Made by a program: the position numbers and the translations under genes. A stretch of 20,774 bases of DNA, from assembly GCA_028527945.1 (NCBI GenBank), contig JAQQAK010000039.1, positions 1 to 20,774 on the forward strand. Reading direction: 5' to 3'. Each line of letters starts with the position of its first letter. The stretch's first letter is position 1. Of this stretch, positions 1-6,009 are shown piece after piece. Below the pieces are notes generated by a model. The model ran no database searches. It had not been told where the DNA came from and worked only from the letters and a program-made list of their open reading frames with translations. The DNA is from Spirochaetaceae bacterium (GTDB taxonomy: Bacteria; Spirochaetota; Spirochaetia; UBA9216).

Positions 1-224
1 GTTTCTGTTGTACGTCTCTCAAAAATAAGTCGGTCGTTCTCAAACAAGCGTTCAATTTTAATGTCATCTTCTTCATTTGTTATCAAGTAATAGCCAGAAT
101 CAGCATCTGTTTCTGAATAAATTTGATTCAGCTTCATACCAAGAATATTTGAATTATAAATTTCCCGGCAAAATAAATTCTGAGTAATAATTAGAAATGA
201 GACAATTAAAACAATTTTCTTCAT
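1..224 (-). CDS. Secreted hypothetical protein, N-terminal part only (runs off left edge)
   Basis: Not recognised. Reading leftwards from the ATG at 222-224, 74 codons stay open to the window edge, so the C-terminus is missing. The first ~20 residues (MKKIVLIVSFLIITQNLFC) look like a Sec signal peptide. The Cys after Leu-Phe could be a relaxed, spirochaete-style lipobox, but Phe at -1 is not canonical, so lipoprotein status is uncertain. The remainder is polar and acidic (ETDADSGYYLITNEEDD). The ATG shares a base with the ftsY stop codon (TAATG), which argues for translational coupling as the last visible gene of the ftsY transcript. The predicted place is the periplasm or outer membrane. No function can be assigned. 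Confidence 0.7.
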   Translation of the reverse strand, partial: MKKIVLIVSFLIITQNLFCREIYNSNILGMKLNQIYSETDADSGYYLITNEEDDIKIERLFENDRLIFERRTTE

Positions 225-1090
225 TATCCAGTTATATTCTTTATAAATTCCTCTTTATTAAAGACACTAAAGTCTGAATACTTCTCACCAGTACCAATAA
301 AGGAAAAAGGTAAACCAAGTTTTGATGAGATAGAAACAGCTACTCCGCCTTTTGCGCTTGAATCATATTTTGTAAGAACTATCTGATCTATTCCTACAGC
401 TTCATGAAACATCTCTGCCTGACGAAATCCATTTTGTCCTGTTGTCGCGTCTATAACCAGAAGCTTTTTGTATACAGCTCCTTCCGCGCGGGAACTAACA
501 ATTTTATCAATTTTTTGAAGCTCCTTTACCAAATTAGCCTTATTATGCATTCTTCCGGCGGTATCAGCAATTATCATTTTAGAAGACTTTGCCTTGGCGC
601 TTTCTATACTGTCATAAATTACAGCGCCGGGATCTGAGCCGGGCTGTTGATGTATGACCTTGAGGCCCAAACGTTCGCCATGTAATACAAGCTGATCGAT
701 TGCAGCAGCACGAAAGGTATCTCCGGCGCTTAAAACAGGATCAAGAGAATAATTTTCTCTGTAATACTGAGCCATCTTGGCTATTGTAGTTGTTTTTCCT
801 ACACCATTAACACCAAGTACAAGCAAGATTGTCATCTTGCTACTATCAATAGCAGGATCTGCTTCTATAAGCATTTTGTCTAGTATTTTACCAAGCTCTA
901 AAGCAGCTTCTTCTCTATTAGAAGGACCTTTTCGTCCAAATTTATCCTGTAAAGAGTCGCTAATTTCCATAGCGCAAGTTGCGCCAATATCACTTTCAAT
1001 AAGAATATCTTCAAAATCCTCATAAAAATCATTTCCGGAAGATTTTGAAAACAAATTTTTTAATTTCTCTCCAAGACCATGTTTTGCCAC
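224..1090 (-). CDS. ftsY: Signal recognition particle receptor FtsY
   Basis: SRP-family GTPase that docks the SRP-ribosome complex at the inner membrane for co-translational membrane protein insertion. Its 288 residues hold an N domain (about 1-80) and the NG GTPase: G1 P-loop GVNGVGKTTT (93-102), DTFRAAA (124-130), G3 DTAGR (176-180), G4 TKYD (240-243) and the closing GTGEK (266-270). TKYD replaces the usual TKLD, a mild change. The long acidic A domain of E. coli FtsY is absent, as in many non-enterobacterial FtsYs. The start is GTG at 1088-1090, supported by an AGGAG ribosome-binding site about 7 bases upstream and by the basic N-terminus. It lies 86 bases after the PEGA gene and overlaps the next gene by one base. 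Confidence 0.97.
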   Translation of the reverse strand: MAKHGLGEKLKNLFSKSSGNDFYEDFEDILIESDIGATCAMEISDSLQDKFGRKGPSNREEAALELGKILDKMLIEADPAIDSSKMTILLVLGVNGVGKTTTIAKMAQYYRENYSLDPVLSAGDTFRAAAIDQLVLHGERLGLKVIHQQPGSDPGAVIYDSIESAKAKSSKMIIADTAGRMHNKANLVKELQKIDKIVSSRAEGAVYKKLLVIDATTGQNGFRQAEMFHEAVGIDQIVLTKYDSSAKGGVAVSISSKLGLPFSFIGTGEKYSDFSVFNKEEFIKNITG

Positions 1091-1134
1091 AATTTTCTCC
1101 TAAAGTTCTTTATAAAAAAGGTCTTAACAAAACG

Positions 1135-1159
1135 CGGTACGTTCAATAAATTCGTACCG
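1135..1159 (-). terminator. Perfect 7-bp inverted repeat between the PEGA gene and ftsY
   Basis: CGGTACG (1135-1141) and CGTACCG (1153-1159) form a perfect stem with an 11-base loop. In the minus-strand direction it is followed by CGTTTTG, only four T residues. It could be a weak partial terminator that lowers ftsY expression relative to upstream genes, an mRNA processing or stabilising hairpin, or a protein-binding palindrome. The sequence does not decide between these. Confidence 0.35.
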
Positions 1160-1176
1160 AATTAACCCCATAAATT

Positions 1177-2619
1177 TCATTTACTAAAATATTCAACGCT
1201 ATCTACATAATCAACAGCTTTTACAACCATATCTGAAAATAGAAAAACATTCAGCCCTATTGAACAGACCATCAGGCTATACTCAGTATAATAATTATTT
1301 CTTAGTCTTAACAACTCTTCATAATTTTCTGTACCATTTTCAGATTGTTCGTTATTGAAAACATCTTTTGTCTGCTCTTTCATGCTATATAAAAAAAGGC
1401 TTACAGGAATGGACAAAATAGTACTTCCAAAACTTGTCAGAAAAGCCCTTCGTTTTGCCGGTATTATGTCCTCACGAACTTTAGTAATCTTTTTCATGTT
1501 GACATTTAGTATATGAGGAGCTTCTGAATCTACAAAAAAAACATTATTCTGATACCCTTCAAGCTTAAGATTTACAGCGGTTATTTCATCTTCAGTTTCA
1601 ATTCTAACAGGGCTTTTTCCTACCCATTTTGAATCAACATATACATCTGCTCCGGCTGGAAAACTTTGTATAACCATTTCTCTTTTTGACAAAAGAGGAA
1701 GATCTACCTCTATTTTCTTGTCTTCATATTCAACAATGGTAATCTTTGTTTTATAAGATTCATGTCCGGGCTTTTTAACTTCTACAGCAACTTCTCCTGG
1801 CTCTATTATTAACTTATTCAGTTTTCCAACACCTGAAAAATCATCATTAACATAAATAGCACAATTATCAGGCCCAAATACAGAAAGTTCTGCCCAAGCA
1901 TGAGAAAGAATTGCAGTCTTAACAAGAGTCCGTCCTGGAGCAATAAGCTTGTTGACATCATCGGTATTTACAGCAGTTCGCCAGCTGACCGTATCTTTTT
2001 TAAGAAAATTATTCCACATCCTTATTTCGATATATGTGTAATCATTTATTTTTTCAACATAACCGTAAATGACAGCATCAAGAGAGTTTTCTTTTAAAGT
2101 ATCAGATATTTCGCCAGCAGATCTTTCATAATATAATGAGTTTTCTGGTGATTTGAGCTCTACAGGTATTAATGAAAAAGCGTCATCATCAACATTGGCT
2201 ATAGCTGTCCACTTCTCTCTATCAAGTTCTTCCAAATCTTCTTTAGCATTTGATATGGCAAGTTCTTTGGCTTCTATTTTCTCGTCTATAGAAGCTTGAT
2301 CTGTAGTGAAGATAATCTTGTCTCTATCCAAATATAATTTTTCTATTGATTTCTTTTTGGATCTGATCTCTTCATCTTTTCCGTCAGCAAGATAATTTCT
2401 TATTTCTTCACTGTTCATCCGGTGTTCGCTAATAGATTTTATTGTTTCATAAAAACTTGAAGTAACTCCATCGGCAATAGATGCTGTATTTTCACCTGTA
2501 TTCTCAAAACGACAAATTCCAATCCTAAAAACTATATCGTCATCAGAAAAGAGAGGTAGTATATTAAAAATAAACAGCAATACTGTTATTATTACTATAT
2601 TCAAACTTTTTTTAGACAT
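1177..2619 (-). CDS. Secreted PEGA-domain protein with C-terminal membrane segments
   Basis: Envelope protein of unknown function, 480 residues. It has a signal peptide (about 1-25, ending ILPLFS) and a charged, probably coiled-coil stretch at about 82-138. Two PEGA-type beta repeats follow, at about 243-310 (AIYVNDDFSGVGKLNKL) and 315-375 (FPAGADVYVDSKWVGKSPV). PEGA domains are surface or periplasmic modules common in spirochaetes, often linked to cell-wall or S-layer association. Two hydrophobic segments near the C-terminus (about 393-412 and 446-465) may anchor it. The ATG at 2619 lies inside the end of the receiver gene (8-base overlap ATGTCTAA), so the two are probably coupled. The PEGA assignment is fairly firm; the role is unknown. 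The early region (VFRIGICRFENTGEN) resembles the start of proteins that assemble lipoprotein-like outer-membrane complexes, but this is weak. Confidence 0.85.
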   Translation of the reverse strand: MSKKSLNIVIITVLLFIFNILPLFSDDDIVFRIGICRFENTGENTASIADGVTSSFYETIKSISEHRMNSEEIRNYLADGKDEEIRSKKKSIEKLYLDRDKIIFTTDQASIDEKIEAKELAISNAKEDLEELDREKWTAIANVDDDAFSLIPVELKSPENSLYYERSAGEISDTLKENSLDAVIYGYVEKINDYTYIEIRMWNNFLKKDTVSWRTAVNTDDVNKLIAPGRTLVKTAILSHAWAELSVFGPDNCAIYVNDDFSGVGKLNKLIIEPGEVAVEVKKPGHESYKTKITIVEYEDKKIEVDLPLLSKREMVIQSFPAGADVYVDSKWVGKSPVRIETEDEITAVNLKLEGYQNNVFFVDSEAPHILNVNMKKITKVREDIIPAKRRAFLTSFGSTILSIPVSLFLYSMKEQTKDVFNNEQSENGTENYEELLRLRNNYYTEYSLMVCSIGLNVFLFSDMVVKAVDYVDSVEYFSK

Positions 2620-3013
2620 TCTGATTAAGAGCCCTTTTTACAGCTGAAACAATTCTCTCTCGTTTAAAAGGTTTTACAATGAAATCCTTCGCGCCGAGCT
2701 GAATAGATTTTATAATATATTTATCTTCTCCCATTGCTGAACACATTACAACATCAGCTTTTTTATCAAGCTGTTTAAGCCTCTTTAATGTTTCGATTCC
2801 ATCCATTTTAGGCATTGTTATATCCAAAAGAACAAGCTGAACCGGGTGTTTATAATAAAAACGAAGGCAGTTCAAACCATTATCAGCCTCGCCGACAACA
2901 GGAATCCCCTCATCCTCGAGAATTTCTCTTATTGCTATTCTCATAAAAGATAGATCATCTACAATAAGAACTCCCGGTATTTTTCTCTTCAGCTGTTTTC
3001 TGTGCGGTTCCAT
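2612..3013 (-). CDS. Single-domain CheY-like response regulator
   Basis: Stand-alone phosphoreceiver domain of 133 residues with no output domain. It carries the acidic pair Asp19-Asp20, phospho-acceptor Asp64 (LLDITMPKMDG), the switch Ser92 (CSAMG) and Lys114 (VKPF). It should be phosphorylated by a histidine kinase and act by protein-protein contact, like CheY. No kinase or chemotaxis gene is in view, so a motility role is not shown. The ATG at 3013 lies inside the 3' end of prfB (25-base overlap), with an AAGAG-like site just upstream. Its end overlaps the PEGA gene by 8 bases. The extra basic N-terminus (MEPHRKQLKRK) is longer than in typical CheY, and no other ATG, GTG or TTG precedes the domain in frame. 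Confidence 0.93.
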   Translation of the reverse strand: MEPHRKQLKRKIPGVLIVDDLSFMRIAIREILEDEGIPVVGEADNGLNCLRFYYKHPVQLVLLDITMPKMDGIETLKRLKQLDKKADVVMCSAMGEDKYIIKSIQLGAKDFIVKPFKRERIVSAVKRALNQNV

Positions 3014-4093
3014 TTAAGATACTCTTCTATAAATTTTTCTATGTCCCCGTCCATTACTGCCTGAATATTTCCGGTCTCACACTTTGTCCGATGATCTTTT
3101 ACCATATTATAAGGATGAAAAACATAGGATCTTATCTGGTTTCCCCAGGAAATATCTTTTTTCTCCTGAGCATGTTTTTCCTGTTCTTTTTCTTTCTCAT
3201 CCTGATAATACTCATACAATCTGGATTTTAAAACCTTCATGGCATTAGCCTTATTCTTGTGCTGACTCCTTTCATTCTGACATTGTACAACTATACCTGT
3301 TGCAAGATGTGTAATTCTAACAGCTGAATCTGTTTTATTAACATGCTGTCCACCAGCACCAGAAGCCCTGTAGGTATCAATTCTAATATCTTCTGGTCTT
3401 ATATCTACTTCAATATCATCTTCTATAACCGGTGAAACATAAACTGAAGCAAAAGATGTATGCCTCCTTGAACTTGAGTCAAATGGAGATATTCTTACCA
3501 AGCGGTGTATGCCGCTTTCCCCTTTTAAATACCCATGGGCATAATCTCCTGTAACCTGGATTGTTACAGATTTTATTCCACCTTCAGCCTCTAACATATC
3601 AAGCAGTTGAAGTTTAAACTCATTTCGTTCAATCCATCTTGAATACATTCTGTATAGCATATTAACCCAATCACAAGCTTCTGTGCCGCCGGCGCCGGAG
3701 TGTATTGTTATAAAAGCATTATTTGAATCAAATTTTTCACCAAGAAGTTCTATAACCTCAAGTCTTTCATACTCTTTATTTAAACGTTCAATAATTGGAG
3801 TAAGCTCTTCTTCTACAGACTCATCATCTTCTTCCATACCAAGAAGATACAACTCTCTCGCATCTTCAGTCTCTGCCCGCAAAGCCTCCCATGGCTCTAT
3901 TCTATTTTTAAGAGATTTTATTTTGCTTAGGACTTTTTCAGCATTTTCCCTGTCATTCCAGAAATTCTCATCCAGAGTATCTTTTTCGTATTCTTTTATC
4001 TCTGCTCTGATTTTATCAGGGTCAAAGACGCCTCCAGTTTTCGAGTATCCTCTTTTCTATATCCTCAATAAGCGGTTCTATTTCCTGCAGCAT
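2989..4093 (-). CDS. prfB: Peptide chain release factor 2, expressed by programmed +1 frameshift
   Basis: RF2 terminates translation at UGA and UAA. The gene is in two frames. From the ATG at 4093 (GGGAGG ribosome-binding site six bases upstream) 23 codons lead to CTT TGA C at 4027-4021. GGAGG sits three bases before CTT, exactly as in the classical RF2 frameshift site. A +1 shift there continues without interruption to the stop at 2989, giving 367 residues, close to the usual ~365. The RF2 anticodon-mimic tripeptide SPF is at about 202-204 and the peptidyl-hydrolysis motif GGQ at about 247-249. Low RF2 should favour frameshifting, giving autoregulation. The downstream CheY-like gene overlaps its last 25 bases. 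An annotation that starts inside the second frame loses about 70 residues. Confidence 0.97.
4021..4032 (-). promoter_or_regulatory. RF2 programmed +1 frameshift site
   Basis: On the minus strand the bases read GGAGG CGT CTT TGA C, with CTT at 4027-4025 and the in-frame TGA at 4024-4022. The internal Shine-Dalgarno-like GGAGG, a three-base spacer, a slippery CUU and a UGA followed by C are the known elements of prfB autoregulation. Skipping T4024 joins both halves into a complete RF2. Confidence 0.95.
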
Positions 4094-4123
4094 GCGTGTC
4101 CTCCCATATAATTTATAATTATA

Positions 4124-4396
4124 CTAAGTCTGTAATGTTAATTTTTTCCATTTTTTTTCGCTCAAATATGAAATAACCAATGTATCGTTCACAGGATATT
4201 GGTAAAATCTTATTTTGTCATACGAATCGATTACTTTATCAATATCATATTTAAGCCTTGTTAATGTTTTCTCATTTATCGATGTTGATTCAAATGTTCC
4301 TTCGAAAATCTCTTTAAACCCATATCTTTTTAGACAGTCAAAAGCTGCAATTTTATGATCATTATCCAAGATTCCGCAAACAACTGATACAAACAT
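4124..4396 (-). CDS. Small Cas2-like (ferredoxin-fold) protein, function unknown
   Basis: About 90 residues. The order of hydrophobic strands and helices fits the beta-alpha-beta-beta-alpha-beta plan of Cas2/VapD-like proteins. Strand 1 is MFVSVVCGILDND, helix 1 leads into LKRYGFKEIFEGTFES, helix 2 is LTRLKYDIDKVID, and then KIRFYQYP and TLVISYL. The middle part resembles the Cas2 pattern where a helix ends in YGF and runs into a strand with FEG. The strand-1 Asp used by nuclease-active Cas2 (the YDI position) is Cys-Gly here, so nuclease activity is doubtful. No CRISPR array or other cas gene is in the window. The start chosen is ATG at 4394-4396; a TTG six bases upstream is possible. No ribosome-binding site is visible and a promoter abuts the start, so the mRNA may be leaderless. 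prfB follows 30 bases later. The family link is inferred from pattern only. Confidence 0.6.
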   Translation of the reverse strand: MFVSVVCGILDNDHKIAAFDCLKRYGFKEIFEGTFESTSINEKTLTRLKYDIDKVIDSYDKIRFYQYPVNDTLVISYLSEKKWKKLTLQT

Positions 4397-4401
4397 ACGC
4401 A

Positions 4402-4430
4402 AGTTTAGAAGTATATCTTTTTTATGTCAA
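4402..4430 (-). promoter_or_regulatory. Sigma70-type promoter for the Cas2-like gene and prfB block
   Basis: Minus strand: perfect -35 TTGACA (4430-4425), 17-base spacer, -10 TAAACT (4407-4402, 4 of 6 consensus). The predicted transcription start is at about 4395-4396, on the ATG itself, implying a leaderless mRNA for the first gene. Confidence 0.6.
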
Positions 4431-4638
4431 ACCCCAATTTTTATCAATTTACGTGATTTTTACTCCTATGAGACTTTAACCTAAAAGCTTCTTAAATATG
4501 TCTTTAATACAGATTTTTTGCTAAACTTCTATTTAACTCCAAACCTTTAAAAAAATGCACAATTACGATTGATTTTTTATTTCTTTATTTTTAGTCTTTA
4601 ATGTTCGATTATTAGATCGTATAATTAATCAGGAAGTT

Positions 4639-5880
4639 ATGAAAAAGAATATATTTTTTACAATTACATTAGTTACTCTTACTTTATCTGCGGCATTGCC
4701 ATTATTCTCAGTTACATCAACTCTGTTTTCTCCATTTGTTTCCAAAATAAAGGTTGAAGCAAATCGTTCAAGTATTGATATCACATGGAAAGATACCGAA
4801 GCGGTATCTGGTAAATGTATAGTTTATAGAAATACAGCGCCAATATCAGATGATAATTTCTATCAGTCCCATCAAATAGCTACTGTTGAGCAAGGTGTTG
4901 AATTCTACGAAGACTTTCCACCTAATATTGATACAAAGTACTATTATTGTATTTTAATGTTGGATGATGATTCAACTCTTCATAAACTTTTTGTACCATT
5001 TCGAAACATAATAACTGAAGGTGTCTCAATAACTGAAAAACTTCAGATCAATGAACCTGCTGTTATTACTTCGATAAAAGCCACAGCAGGAGTAGACTCT
5101 GTTAATATTACTTTTTTATGTGATAAACCTTCTGCAAAAGTTCTTGTTTATCGAGATACAAAACCAATAGCAGCAAGCAATGGAATTTTATCTGCAAACA
5201 AGATTGCTTCTATATCAGGAGATTCAAAATCCTATACAGATTATCCCATCCCAGGCATTCAATACTATTACGCTCTTATTGATGCTGAAGAAGCCAAGAA
5301 AAGCCATTTCATCTTTTTACCTGGTAAAAATGTTACAGAAAATCCTGTGGAACTATCTGTTGTAACAAGCGGGCGTATTGGTCTTCCTGTAATTACAGTT
5401 TCAAGAAAAAGACCTTTGCCCTATCTTGCTACTTCAACTGAATATCAAAGTGGAAAGCAGCTTGCCCCATCAGTCCTTGATACTATGCCGGATTATCACG
5501 ATGTTTCTTTAAAAACCAAGTCTGATATAGATTACCTTTTAGTACATATAAATATACCTTCCCAAAAAGAACCTGAACCATTTATTCTTAAGCATGACAG
5601 AAATCCATCTCCGGGAAGCGAAAAAGAATTACTTTTTGATATCCTTGAAAAATATTTTCTTACTAAAGATTTCTCTACGACCAAAGATAAGCTCATCGAA
5701 TTTCAACGTATTAGACGATCGCCTGAGATTGAAGCATCAATACATTTTTATCTTGGTCAAACTTATTATTTTCTTAATGACTATGATTCTTCTTTTACAG
5801 AGTTTATATTTGCCGAAGATTACTTTTATCAAGAAAGTGTAGACTGGTTAAATATTCTGTTCAAGAAAATGAGAAAATAA
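4639..5880 (+). CDS. Secreted protein with tandem fibronectin-like repeats and a TPR-like C-terminus
   Basis: Not recognised as a named family. The 413 residues start with a clear signal peptide (about 1-24, MKKNIFFTITLVTLTLS). Two homologous beta-rich units follow, about 35-130 and 142-238. Each has a Val-Tyr-Arg-(Asn/Asp)-Thr-x-Pro-Ile motif (VYRNTAPI, VYRDTKPI), then Tyr-Tyr-Tyr (KYYYCIL, QYYYALI), then NIITEGV or NVTENPV; this is a tandem duplication of a fibronectin-III-like domain. The C-terminal region (about 330-400) is helical and TPR-like (HFYLGQTYYFLNDYDSSF). The likely place is the periplasm or cell surface, as a binding or scaffold protein. AGGAAG lies close to the ATG, and a TATAAT at 4620-4625 may be its -10, which would give a very short leader. 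It is monocistronic, between a divergent gene and a convergent operon. Confidence 0.8.
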   Translation: MKKNIFFTITLVTLTLSAALPLFSVTSTLFSPFVSKIKVEANRSSIDITWKDTEAVSGKCIVYRNTAPISDDNFYQSHQIATVEQGVEFYEDFPPNIDTKYYYCILMLDDDSTLHKLFVPFRNIITEGVSITEKLQINEPAVITSIKATAGVDSVNITFLCDKPSAKVLVYRDTKPIAASNGILSANKIASISGDSKSYTDYPIPGIQYYYALIDAEEAKKSHFIFLPGKNVTENPVELSVVTSGRIGLPVITVSRKRPLPYLATSTEYQSGKQLAPSVLDTMPDYHDVSLKTKSDIDYLLVHINIPSQKEPEPFILKHDRNPSPGSEKELLFDILEKYFLTKDFSTTKDKLIEFQRIRRSPEIEASIHFYLGQTYYFLNDYDSSFTEFIFAEDYFYQESVDWLNILFKKMRK

Positions 5881-5883
5881 TCA

Positions 5884-5908
5884 TTACCAAGTCTATTTTA
5901 CTTGGTAA
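5884..5908. terminator. 9-bp perfect hairpin between convergent genes
   Basis: TTACCAAGT (5884-5892) and ACTTGGTAA (5900-5908) form a perfect stem with the 7-base loop CTATTTT. It starts 4 bases after the stop of the 4639-5880 gene and lies 101 bases beyond the end of the GH57 gene on the other strand. There is no T-run on either side, so it is not a textbook intrinsic terminator. Its place between convergent transcripts still suggests 3'-end formation or protection. Confidence 0.45.
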
Positions 5909-6009
5909 CAATCCAGATAATAAAACTACTTCAAGTGATCATCTTTGGATGCTTAGTATATTTTTCTTTTTCTATATACATGTAAGCCCTTACAGAAGCA
6001 AGAGCTCTA

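Noticed and set aside
1..224. Truncated pseudogene at the left edge
   Set aside because: The frame is open with a good start and signal peptide up to the window edge, so it is simply cut by the window.
2989..3882. prfB as a 297-residue protein starting at TTG near 3882
   Set aside because: Homologous RF2 sequence continues upstream in the same frame to 4023 and joins a short first frame at a textbook frameshift site; the internal start would lose the N-terminal domain.
3683..4111. Open frame of 142 codons on the plus strand opposite prfB
   Set aside because: Low-complexity Ser/Phe-rich translation typical of an antisense shadow of a real gene, and no ribosome-binding site was evident.
4124..4396. 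CRISPR-Cas locus around the Cas2-like gene
   Set aside because: No repeat-spacer array and no Cas1 or effector sequence in the surrounding genes; neighbours are housekeeping and envelope genes.
4403..4638. Hidden gene or RNA in the divergent gap
   Set aside because: AT-rich sequence with promoter elements at both ends and no open frame with a ribosome-binding site or stable fold that I can see.
5909..6009. Small gene or second terminator between the convergent genes
   Set aside because: Only short pairings (GTATAT/ATATAC) and no start codon with a ribosome-binding site and a credible frame; nothing supportable.
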